A stretch of DNA of 46,216 nt. Source: an uncultured Mucilaginibacter sp. Lineage in GTDB: Bacteria > Bacteroidota > Bacteroidia > Sphingobacteriales > Sphingobacteriaceae. The stretch's first letter is position 1. The number at the start of each line of letters is the position of its first letter. Under the pieces are notes generated by a model. The model was not told the DNA's origin. It did no database searches and saw only the letters and a list, made by a program, of their open reading frames with translations. The stretch covers positions 1 to 46,216 of the forward strand of contig CAIYNX010000062.1 in NCBI GenBank assembly GCA_903927645.1, written 5' to 3'. The translations under genes and the position numbers were made by a program. This document shows, in pieces, positions 25,198 to 32,509 of the stretch.

Positions 25198-25237
25198 AGT
25201 ATATATTTAGTATTCAAATACTTAAAATATATACTCA
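25196..25237 (+). repeat. Long hairpin between serC and serA
   Basis: The arms TGAGTATATATTT (25196-25208) and their exact complement (25225-25237) enclose a second stem AGTAT/ATACT with a TCAA loop, so nearly the whole 42 nt pairs. Four T follow. It could be a partial terminator, an RNase-blocking processing element, or an operator next to the serA -7 box. Confidence 0.6.
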
Positions 25238-25272
25238 TTTTAAAATAAGCATACCATTTATAACGCATTAAA

Positions 25273-26223
25273 ATGATAAAGATATTAGCTAATGACGGTA
25301 TTGACCCGGCTGGTAAACAACTTTTAGAAGAAGCCGGATTTATTATAGATACTAATAATATCCCGCAGGATGAGCTGTTAACTAAACTACAAAACTATGA
25401 TGGTATTACCGTACGTAGTGCTACTAAGGTTAGGAAAGCGCTAATTGATGCTTGTCCAAATTTAAAACTGATTGGCAGAGGCGGCGTTGGTGTTGACAAT
25501 ATAGATGTTGAATATGCACGCGAAAAAGGCATAGGCGTTTATAATACACCGGCCTCATCTTCATTATCAGTGGCTGAATTGGTATTTAGCCATTTGTTTA
25601 CTGGTGTAAGGTTTTTACAGGATAGTAATAGAAAAATGCCTGTTGAGGGTAACACTAAATTTAATGATTTAAAGAAAGCCTATGCTAAAGGTGTTGAATT
25701 ACGTGGTAAAACTTTAGGTATTTTAGGTTTCGGACGTATAGGCCGTGAAGTTGCTAAAATTGCTTTAGGACTAGGCATGGAAGTGCTTGCTTATGATTTA
25801 TATCCATTTAATCCGGAGGTTGAGGTTGTTTTGGGAGGAGGAATTGTGGTTAAAATTACTATTCAAAGTGTAACACAAGAGCATATTATAAAAAATGCTG
25901 ATTTTATTACCATCCATACGCCATTTGTTGATAAACCAATTATTGGTTCAACAGAATTTGAAAAAATGAAAAAGGGAGCTGGAGTTGTTAATTGTTCAAG
26001 GGGTGGACTTATTGATGAAGATGCTTTAATAACCGCACTTGATAGCGGTAAAATATCATTTGCTGCCCTTGATGTTTATGATAATGAACCTACCCCACGA
26101 GTAGACATTCTTAGTCATCCAAAAATATCATTAACACCTCATATTGGTGCCTCAACAAATGAAGCTCAGGAGCGGATAGGTTTAGAATTGGCAAATTTGA
26201 TAATTGATCATTTTAAGAATTAA
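25273..26223 (+). CDS. serA: D-3-phosphoglycerate dehydrogenase (short form without ACT domain)
   Basis: It oxidises 3-phosphoglycerate to 3-phosphohydroxypyruvate with NAD+, the first step of serine synthesis. The 316-aa D-isomer 2-hydroxyacid dehydrogenase has [11 protein letters not shown] (68-78), the NAD loop [15 protein letters not shown] (148-162), [13 protein letters not shown] with the catalytic Arg near 241, and the catalytic His in LTPHIGAS near 289. It stops right after the catalytic domain. There is no ACT or intervening regulatory domain, so classical serine feedback at an ACT domain is not expected. The assignment as SerA rather than another family member rests on adjacency to serC. 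Confidence 0.92.
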   Translation: MIKILANDGIDPAGKQLLEEAGFIIDTNNIPQDELLTKLQNYDGITVRSATKVRKALIDACPNLKLIGRGGVGVDNIDVEYAREKGIGVYNTPASSSLSVAELVFSHLFTGVRFLQDSNRKMPVEGNTKFNDLKKAYAKGVELRGKTLGILGFGRIGREVAKIALGLGMEVLAYDLYPFNPEVEVVLGGGIVVKITIQSVTQEHIIKNADFITIHTPFVDKPIIGSTEFEKMKKGAGVVNCSRGGLIDEDALITALDSGKISFAALDVYDNEPTPRVDILSHPKISLTPHIGASTNEAQERIGLELANLIIDHFKN

Positions 26224-26243
26224 AAATTTCAATAAAATAGTAA

Positions 26244-26281
26244 AAACGACCTGGTTAATTTAATTATTAATCAGGTCGTTT
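26244..26281. terminator. Bidirectional terminator between serA and the deacetylase gene, overlapping coding sequence
   Basis: Arms AAACGACCTG (26244-26253) and CAGGTCGTTT (26272-26281) form a 10-bp stem with an extra TTAAT/ATTAA inner stem. The minus-strand T-run is the stronger. The arm at 26272-26281 lies within the last codons of the minus-strand deacetylase gene, whose stop codon is at 26271-26273. Confidence 0.8.
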
Positions 26282-27074
26282 CATTATATATTGATTTTGC
26301 AAATTCATTTGTCTTTTTAAATTGATAACCTTTTTGCTTCCCCCAAACTATAAAATCACTTACCTTGTTAATAAAAACTTGACCGGTATTTTTTGAAATA
26401 TAGGATGGTAAACCAAGAGACTTGTTTCCATGCAATTCAATAAATTCCCAAGGATGAAAATATAAATTAAGATAGCCATCCGTGTTTATTGTTGAATTGG
26501 CCAACCACGTAATTATTGGTAGACTAATATTGTGAAAAGTTAACCAAAATAATGGAAACCTAATTAAAGGTGTAACTGAAGCAGGTATTTGTAGTACTCC
26601 TTTTTCAAAAAAATAAGCTCTTGGCTTATTAAAGTTATTATATCTGCCCGGTAACCAAGTAGGGTTGAGCGAGGAATTATATAAATAGCCGGCATTTTTT
26701 ATTTCAAGCTCATCTACCTTCATCATTCTGGCCATTCTATAACCGGTTATTTCGGTATTTGAAATATTGGCTAATAAATCTTTTGATTGTTTAAGGTGCT
26801 CAATTCGAAAATCAGAATGATAATAGCCATGTGAAGCAATTTCATGACCTTCAGCAACTATTTCACTAATAATATCTGGTTTATTTAAAGCATAATTTGC
26901 TGTACAATAAAAAGTTGCCTTTATTTCATGCTTCCTTAATAAAGCTAATACATTTAATGTTCCAGTTGTTGAAATTGTAATTTGATCATTAAATGATATA
27001 GTTTTACCATATTCAATTGGTAGGTCGAATTCTTCAACATCAAACCCCAACAATATTGTCTTTTTTAAATTCAA
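26271..27074 (-). CDS. Polysaccharide deacetylase family (CE4/NodB-fold) protein
   Basis: This is a metal-dependent sugar de-N-acylase. From the proposed TTG start at 27074 (MNLKKTILLGFDVEEFD) it is 267 aa. It has the CE4 motif 1 FDVEEFD (11-17), the metal-binding His pair in SHGYYH (81-86), GYRMARM (111-117) in the RxPY position, and YFHPWEF near the C-terminus carrying the late catalytic His. It has no signal peptide, so it should act in the cytoplasm or on a cytoplasm-facing lipid-linked sugar. The start is uncertain: an in-frame ATG at 27146 would add 24 residues that overlap the glycosyltransferase gene and do not look like the family. It is the third gene of the GT87-GT2-deacetylase operon. 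Confidence 0.86.
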   Translation of the reverse strand: MNLKKTILLGFDVEEFDLPIEYGKTISFNDQITISTTGTLNVLALLRKHEIKATFYCTANYALNKPDIISEIVAEGHEIASHGYYHSDFRIEHLKQSKDLLANISNTEITGYRMARMMKVDELEIKNAGYLYNSSLNPTWLPGRYNNFNKPRAYFFEKGVLQIPASVTPLIRFPLFWLTFHNISLPIITWLANSTINTDGYLNLYFHPWEFIELHGNKSLGLPSYISKNTGQVFINKVSDFIVWGKQKGYQFKKTNEFAKSIYNETT

Positions 27075-27996
27075 TGTTTTTGTTATTGATAATATAATTT
27101 GGCCTGTTTTTGGTTTGTATGAAAATTTTGCCAACATACATACCAATTATTCCTAAAACTAAAAGTTGCAAACCTCCAAAAAATGAAATTGTTGCAATAA
27201 TTGAAGCCCAGCCAGAAACTGCATGGCCCGAAATTATACTTATAAAAATATAAGGGATATATAATAAGGATGATAATGAGAAAAATATTCCAATTCCGGT
27301 AGCAATATATAATGGCCTAACGCTAAATGCCATAACACTGCTAATACCAAGTTTAACAAGGGCTATAAAAGAATAATTAGGCGTACCTGAATGGCGTTGA
27401 GCTGGTGTATATGGAATGCCAATTTGCGAAAATCCAACCCATTTAACCATACCTCGATAAAAAATCTCGTACTCATCAATTTTCTTTAATTCATTTACTA
27501 CTTTTTCATCTAGGATGCGAAAATCGGAAGCTCCGTTTTCTAGCTTGATATCAGAAAATAAATTTATTACCTTATAAAAAAGCTTTGAGGTTATTTTTTG
27601 TCGTTTTTTTACGTGCGGATTAGGGTCAACCCTATATGTGTAAACTATGTTGTTTCCCTTCTCCCATAAATGTAACATTTTGGGCAAAAGCTCTGGTGGA
27701 TGCTGAAGATCGGCATCCATGGTTATTATTGCATTTCCATTTGCATAATCTATACCTGCTTTAAGTGCATGGTCTTTACCAAAATTACGCGACAATTGAA
27801 CATAGTATACATTATTGTGCAATTTGGCTTGCAACTTAATTTCATTTAAGGTGTTATCTGTACTGCCGTCGTCAACAAAAATAAAGTCAAAATCGTAGGG
27901 GGTTGGTTTAAGTACCTGATTAACTTTTAAAATTAATTGACTAATATTTTTTTCTTCGTTAAAAGAAGGGATAATGATAGAAAGTTTCTTTTTCAT
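27040..27996 (-). CDS. DPM1/ArnC-like polyprenyl-phosphate glycosyltransferase (GT2) with C-terminal membrane anchor
   Basis: It probably transfers a sugar from a nucleotide donor to undecaprenyl phosphate at the inner face of the membrane. The 318-aa product has the GT-A core with VDDGSTDNT (41-49), the DXD-type MDADLQHPPELLP (93-105), and RHSGTPNYSF (201-210) in the place of the family's R..G.SKYS interface helix. Two membrane hairpin helices follow (about 228-255 and 264-290). This is the architecture of ArnC, GtrB and FlmF2. It overlaps the GT87 gene by 4 bp and the deacetylase reading frame by about 35 bp, so the three are translationally coupled. Confidence 0.92.
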   Translation of the reverse strand: MKKKLSIIIPSFNEEKNISQLILKVNQVLKPTPYDFDFIFVDDGSTDNTLNEIKLQAKLHNNVYYVQLSRNFGKDHALKAGIDYANGNAIITMDADLQHPPELLPKMLHLWEKGNNIVYTYRVDPNPHVKKRQKITSKLFYKVINLFSDIKLENGASDFRILDEKVVNELKKIDEYEIFYRGMVKWVGFSQIGIPYTPAQRHSGTPNYSFIALVKLGISSVMAFSVRPLYIATGIGIFFSLSSLLYIPYIFISIISGHAVSGWASIIATISFFGGLQLLVLGIIGMYVGKIFIQTKNRPNYIINNKNIEFKKDNIVGV

Positions 27997-29168
27997 ATGA
28001 TGGTTAAGGTTGGTTCGGAAGTATTAAATTTTCTAAACAAGGTTTCATAAATAATTTTCAGCCATATCAAAAAGCATGGCAATGCCTTTAAGGCGTAAGG
28101 TTCAACAAAATGAACTTTTAAATACCTTGGGAATAAATCTGAGGGCGAAAAACTTGTGAGGATTAGCGCAAAAAACAATAAAATTATTGTTAAAGTTGAA
28201 ATTGGTTTTTCGGAATTTATATACCATATAGCCACACCAACAAAAGCAATAATATAAGTTGGCGACTCTGACCCGGTACTAAATATTACCGGAAATATCA
28301 ATGTAGAGGCTACTAAAAGTAATTGGAAATTTAAATTTTTGAAACAGTTTACTCTGATATAACTAAGTAAAAACATTAAGATAGCGGGAACAATTACAAA
28401 TAAATTTTTTAATTGTGGGTATGCAATTTTTCTAATCATACCCATTACAGAAATATCCTCTCTGGTTGAACTTATGTTCGATTTGTTTTTTGAAATTAAA
28501 TCAACATACCAATCGTTATAAGTTTGGAAAATAAATTTTGGTGATGAAAGGACCATAGGTAAAACAAAAAGGATTAAACTCCAAAAAATTAAACTTACAA
28601 TTAGTTTTATTTTATTTTGGGAAAAGAAAAAAAATGATAATCCAACTATACCATATAGTTTTATAAATAGTCCTAAGGCAATCATGAGCGCAGCCCAAAA
28701 ATCTTTTTCTGTTTTTATAAAATAAAAACTAAATAAAATTAAAGCGGCAATTAATGGGTTAACTTGGATATTTCCAGATGAGGTCATTAATTCATGGGCA
28801 CAAATTAATAAGGTAATTAATTTAGCATTTTTTGTAAAAGGGAGTGTTTGAATTGCCCTCATCAAAATAAAGGCATTGAACATCACCCATAATACCATTC
28901 CTATTGCGTTGGGCATTAATGCAAAGGGTGCAATTACAATAGCAAATATTGGCCCATAATGATTTAGATCGGCGTAATGAGTAGGCTGTGGTAAATAAAG
29001 GTTATGTTGATTTATCAGATTTATAAAATTATACTTATAAACCAAATAATTATTGGGAACATAGTTTAAAAGAACACTTTTACCTACAGTAAAAAAGCTT
29101 AAACCAAACCACAAAAAATAAATTAAATAAGGTTTGTCTGTAATAATTGTATAAAGCGATTTCTTCAT
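27993..29168 (-). CDS. GT87-family (DUF2029) polyprenyl-phosphate-sugar-dependent glycosyltransferase
   Basis: This 391-aa integral membrane protein has about ten helices and belongs to the GT-C class. The first periplasmic loop carries the acidic/aromatic stretch YADLNHYGPIFAIVIAPFALMP (65-86), a typical GT87 pattern in which an acidic residue just after the first helix is catalytic. Such enzymes use a polyprenyl-phosphate sugar on the periplasmic side. It is the first gene of the operon; its stop overlaps the GT2 start by 4 bp. The next enzyme presumably makes its lipid-linked donor. The acceptor is unknown; lipid A or a surface glycan is plausible. Confidence 0.85.
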   Translation of the reverse strand: MKKSLYTIITDKPYLIYFLWFGLSFFTVGKSVLLNYVPNNYLVYKYNFINLINQHNLYLPQPTHYADLNHYGPIFAIVIAPFALMPNAIGMVLWVMFNAFILMRAIQTLPFTKNAKLITLLICAHELMTSSGNIQVNPLIAALILFSFYFIKTEKDFWAALMIALGLFIKLYGIVGLSFFFFSQNKIKLIVSLIFWSLILFVLPMVLSSPKFIFQTYNDWYVDLISKNKSNISSTREDISVMGMIRKIAYPQLKNLFVIVPAILMFLLSYIRVNCFKNLNFQLLLVASTLIFPVIFSTGSESPTYIIAFVGVAIWYINSEKPISTLTIILLFFALILTSFSPSDLFPRYLKVHFVEPYALKALPCFLIWLKIIYETLFRKFNTSEPTLTII

Positions 29169-29577
29169 CCAAATTAATTAATGCAAATATACTAAAAAAA
29201 TAAAGTTCTGATTATTAATATTGTAACAGGTTTGTTATATAATTATGAAACTAATAATATTATTTAATTGTTAAAATAATATTAAAACTCTCGGCCATTA
29301 GATATGTAATAAAGTTAATTTCTAGCTGAATCAGTGTTAAAACATTATTAAACACTGTAATAAATAAAAAACAAGGATTAAGTTTTGGTTGACAATAATA
29401 GTCTTTTTAGCAATTATAATAATTAAAGGAAACCTCAAATAATACTTTTTATATAAGACGTAAAAAAAGGTTAAATTGATACACTACTTTGTAATTTTTT
29501 TTTAGTTTTATTTAAATGGGAATATTAAAATTAGCTTGAAGTATATTAATAGTAATCTTATTGATAAACCCGGTTCC
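29169..29577. other. Intergenic region between the GT87 operon and the metallo-hydrolase gene
   Basis: These 409 bp are very A/T-rich and hold no convincing gene; open frames are under 15 codons. I see the GT87 promoter at the left end, an A/T inverted repeat (11-bp arms, 29255-29265 and 29274-29284), and a second repeat CAGTGTT/AACACTG (29332-29338 and 29351-29357). Neither repeat is followed by a T-run, so neither is an obvious terminator. Confidence 0.6.
29184..29191 (-). promoter_or_regulatory. -7 promoter box TATATTTG for the GT87-GT2-deacetylase operon
   Basis: This perfect TAnnTTTG on the minus strand ends 15 nt before the ATG at 29168. It is the only promoter candidate seen for the three genes. 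Confidence 0.5.
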
Positions 29578-30972
29578 TTAATTAAGTATAAATGTTTTTC
29601 CTTTCTCAGGAATAATGGTTTCAATACCTTCGGTAATTAATGATTCTGCCAGTGCATCCATACTTTCTGTTTCACCATGAACTAAATATACTTGTTTTAA
29701 TTGATCTTTTTCAATTTGTAAAACTGTATTAACCAAATCATTATGATCGCCATGTGCGCTCAGTACGTCTGTTTTTTTAATTGTAGCATAAACTGCCAAG
29801 TCTCGGTCTTTAATATGTACAATCGGGTCGCCTCTTAATAAGCGGTAACCTAAAGTGCCCTTGGCGCAGTAACCAATAAATAAAATTGTACAATAATAAT
29901 TTTGAATGTTATGAAATAAATGGTCTTGAATTCGGCCACCATCAAGCATACCTGCTGATGAAATTATGATACATGGTTCAAAATAATTTGAAACCTGCCT
30001 ACTGTCTTTTAAATTTTCAACATAGGTCAAATTGTCAAATTCAAACTCGTCTCCTGTTTTTTCGTAAAACTCTTTTGCTTCCTTATTTACTAAGTTATGG
30101 TATTTCCGAAAAATTTGAGTTGAACGAGAGGCAAGCGGACTATCAACAAATACCTTAACTGTTGGAAGTAAATTATTACTAAAAATTTTATTCAATGAAT
30201 ATACCAATGATTGTGTACGCCCAATGCTGAATGCAGGTATAATAAGTCTGCCTTGTTCTTTAATGCATGCTTTTTCAATTATTTCAATCAAAGTTTGTTC
30301 AACTGTTTTATCAGTGGTATGAAACCTACCACCATATGTTGATTCGCAAACAAGATAGTTTACAGGTGGTAAAGGTTGAGGATCTTCAAGAACAGGGTAA
30401 TTTTTGCGTCCTATATCGCCTGTAAAGCCTATTGTTTTTAATTTACCATCTTCCTGTATTTCTAAAATAACTGCTGCAGCACCTAATAAATGACCTATCT
30501 GACTAAATGTAACTGTTACATCATCAGTAATTCGAAATGGTTTATTGTATCCGATTGTAATAAAGCGCTCAACAGTATCCATTACATGTTTTTGCAGATA
30601 CAAAGGTTGTTGCCCATGATTAACCTTACCTCTTTTATGTTTGCGACTGTTATTAACCTTTCGCATAAATATACTTACCGAATCAAGTAATAATAATTCG
30701 GTTAATTCAGCGGTAGGGGCGGTACATAATATTTGGCCATTAAAGCCCAATCGAACCAATGTGGGTAAATTTCCTGAATGGTCAATATGAGCGTGCGTTA
30801 ATATTACCACGTCAATGTCAGCCGGATTAAAAGGAAAATCTTCGTTCGATAGTACGTTTCGGTCTTTTTCGTAATCTAAACCACAATCAATTAAAATTTT
30901 GTAGCTGCCGGTTTCAAGTAAGTGCATGCTACCTGTAACTTGTTGCGCCGCACCGTGTATAGTTAGTTTCAT
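29578..30972 (-). CDS. Beta-CASP metallo-beta-lactamase-fold hydrolase (RNA-specificity domain)
   Basis: This is a putative zinc-dependent ribonuclease or phosphodiesterase of the CPSF73/YsmA-like group. The 464-aa product has H60-A-H62-I-D64-H65 (metal site), a conserved His in SQIGHLLGAA, the Asp in FTGDIGRKNYPVL (near 186), the beta-CASP domain (about 210-380, including CESTYGGRFH and IPAFSIGRTQ), and the C-terminal RMMBL motif with SAHGDHNDL and VHGE. It is not RNase J, which is longer and has a distinct C-terminal domain. The role in vivo is unknown for this bacterial subgroup. It has its own promoter (31062-31069). Confidence 0.9.
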   Translation of the reverse strand: MKLTIHGAAQQVTGSMHLLETGSYKILIDCGLDYEKDRNVLSNEDFPFNPADIDVVILTHAHIDHSGNLPTLVRLGFNGQILCTAPTAELTELLLLDSVSIFMRKVNNSRKHKRGKVNHGQQPLYLQKHVMDTVERFITIGYNKPFRITDDVTVTFSQIGHLLGAAAVILEIQEDGKLKTIGFTGDIGRKNYPVLEDPQPLPPVNYLVCESTYGGRFHTTDKTVEQTLIEIIEKACIKEQGRLIIPAFSIGRTQSLVYSLNKIFSNNLLPTVKVFVDSPLASRSTQIFRKYHNLVNKEAKEFYEKTGDEFEFDNLTYVENLKDSRQVSNYFEPCIIISSAGMLDGGRIQDHLFHNIQNYYCTILFIGYCAKGTLGYRLLRGDPIVHIKDRDLAVYATIKKTDVLSAHGDHNDLVNTVLQIEKDQLKQVYLVHGETESMDALAESLITEGIETIIPEKGKTFILN

Positions 30973-31061
30973 GTATAGAGGCTAAATATCAATAGGTTAA
31001 ATAAATTTTTATGATTTTTCTCCTTATATTTTAACAATAGAAAAACCCTTTAGCCTAAGCA

Positions 31062-31069
31062 CAAATTTA
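31062..31069 (-). promoter_or_regulatory. -7 promoter box TAAATTTG for the metallo-hydrolase gene
   Basis: This perfect TAnnTTTG lies 89 nt before the ATG at 30972. The leader shows no strong structure. Confidence 0.4.
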
Positions 31070-31157
31070 AAATTAAAATTGAAATATCAGATCAACTGTT
31101 AAATTCAATTTAATCCTGGTTTGGTAAATATTTTCAATGAAAAATTAAAATTAAAGC

Positions 31158-31165
31158 TAAATTTG
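31158..31165 (+). promoter_or_regulatory. -7 promoter box TAAATTTG for the DUF4337-like gene
   Basis: This perfect TAnnTTTG lies 55 nt before the ATG at 31221. Confidence 0.4.
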
Positions 31166-31220
31166 AAATGATTTTATGCTATTAAAACAATCAATAATCG
31201 AATCTGTTAATTAATACACA

Positions 31221-31766
31221 ATGAGCGAAATTGAAGATTATTCTGAAAATATCCGTGAACACAGTAACGAACATGCGCACCATATTTTAAATGAAGGAAA
31301 AGAAAAATGGGTGCTTTATGTAGCCTTAACAACCGCAATAATTGCAGTTCTGGCCGCGATAACCGGCTTGCTAGCAAGTGATCACGCGGATGAAGCAATG
31401 CTTTCCCAAATAAAATCGTCTGACCAATGGGCTTTTTATGAAGCTAAAAGTATAAAATCAGAAACTTTAAATTCATCAAATAAAATACTAATTGCTTTAG
31501 GTAAAACTCCTGCCGCAAAGGATACTTTAAAAATACGTGAAAACAAGCTTGAACAAGCAAATATTATGAAGGAGGCGCAGGATTTCAAAAAAGAATCTGA
31601 TGATCATCTAATCCGTCATAGAATTTTGGCCAAAGGAGTTACATTGTTTCAAATAGCCATTTCAATAGGCGCAATTTCAATAGTTACTAAACGTAAGGGT
31701 TTATGGTATGGTAGTATTGCCTTCGCTGCAATAGGTATTTTCTTTTTAGTCCAGGGCCTAATGTAA
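31221..31766 (+). CDS. DUF4337-like membrane protein
   Basis: The 181-aa protein has a His-rich polar N-terminus (NIREHSNEHAHHILNEGKEKW, about 10-30), one membrane helix (about 31-51, VLYVALTTAIIAVLAAITGLL), a charged helical middle containing DQWAFYEAKSIKSETL (about 68-83), and two C-terminal helices (about 140-158 and 161-180). The QW-FY-AKS motif after the first helix is typical of DUF4337 proteins, which have no established function. It is a single-gene unit, convergent with yajQ 20 bp away. Confidence 0.82.
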   Translation: MSEIEDYSENIREHSNEHAHHILNEGKEKWVLYVALTTAIIAVLAAITGLLASDHADEAMLSQIKSSDQWAFYEAKSIKSETLNSSNKILIALGKTPAAKDTLKIRENKLEQANIMKEAQDFKKESDDHLIRHRILAKGVTLFQIAISIGAISIVTKRKGLWYGSIAFAAIGIFFLVQGLM

Positions 31767-31786
31767 ATTGATTTTTTAGGTTATAT

Positions 31787-32278
31787 CTAGTCTCTCATAT
31801 TTATATATTGTAAGGGTTGCCCAAAATCATCGCTTCTGCAAAGGCTTATTACTGCTTGTAGGTCATCAATCTTTTTTGCTTGAACACGTACTTGATCATC
31901 CATAATGCTTGCCTGCACTTTTAAGCCGCTATCCTTAATTTTCTTAACTATTTTTTTCGAGGCTTCTTTGTCAATACCTTCCTTAATTTTAATTTCCTTT
32001 CTGATCATATTTCCTGAAGCATATTGTTCTTTACCAAAATCAAGTGCCTTAGGATCAAGTTGTTGTTTTACCATACGACTTATAATGGCATCTTGTATCG
32101 CCTTTAGTCGCATATCATCCTCGGTTACAATCGTAATAATATTGGTCTTTTTATCAAGTTCTATGGTGCTTTTACTACCATTAAAGTCGTAGCGATTTAA
32201 AATTTCTTTTTTAGCTGTATTAATGGCATTATCAAGAGTTTGTCCATCTATTTTACTAACTATATCGAATGTAGGCAT
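31787..32278 (-). CDS. yajQ: YajQ-family nucleotide-binding protein
   Basis: The 163-aa cytoplasmic protein has two ferredoxin-like RNP domains. It begins MPTFDIVSKID and has the motifs NRYDFNGSKSTIEL (about 28-41), FGKEQYASGNMIRKEIKIKEGID and KVQASIMDDQVRVQAKKIDDLQ. Family members bind GTP, ATP or tRNA, and in Xanthomonas a member is a c-di-GMP effector. Which ligand applies here cannot be told. The start at 32278 is chosen because the 16 residues of the upstream extension to 32326 are not family-like. Confidence 0.95.
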   Translation of the reverse strand: MPTFDIVSKIDGQTLDNAINTAKKEILNRYDFNGSKSTIELDKKTNIITIVTEDDMRLKAIQDAIISRMVKQQLDPKALDFGKEQYASGNMIRKEIKIKEGIDKEASKKIVKKIKDSGLKVQASIMDDQVRVQAKKIDDLQAVISLCRSDDFGQPLQYINMRD

Positions 32279-32302
32279 TTTTGAAGAATTAAAATTATAC
32301 TG

Positions 32303-32310
32303 CAAATGTA
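32303..32310 (-). promoter_or_regulatory. -7 promoter box TACATTTG for yajQ
   Basis: This perfect TAnnTTTG lies 24 nt before the ATG at 32278. It also supports that start over the upstream in-frame Met at 32326, which would precede the promoter. Confidence 0.45.
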
Positions 32311-32475
32311 ATGGTATAGGTGGCAAATACCACTATTAAAATTGCTTTCATTATTTTATCCTGTTTTTTTACCAAGGGTATATATAACGGATTTTAAAAC
32401 TAATTAAATTCAGCCCATCTAAATAAATATATTTTGTTTACTAATGAGTTAATACTAAATTAACACCAAAATATG

Positions 32476-32491
32476 CAGATTTGTAAATCTG
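32476..32491 (+). promoter_or_regulatory. Inverted repeat overlapping a near-match -7 box upstream of ppk1
   Basis: CAGATTT-GT-AAATCTG is a 16-bp perfect palindrome-like repeat. Its left half, CAGATTTG, differs from TAnnTTTG at one base and lies 26 nt before the ppk1 ATG. It could be an operator covering the promoter or a small leader hairpin. Confidence 0.4.
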
Positions 32492-32509
32492 GCTTTTAGT
32501 CTGTTAACT

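Noticed and set aside
26271-27146. Longer deacetylase starting at the ATG at 27146
   Set aside because: The extra 24 residues overlap the GT2 gene for 107 bp and do not resemble a CE4 N-terminus; the TTG at 27074 places FDVEEFD at a normal distance from the start.
31905-32192. 95-codon open frame antisense to yajQ
   Set aside because: It is a shadow of yajQ, hydrophobic by virtue of the antisense Lys/Glu codons.
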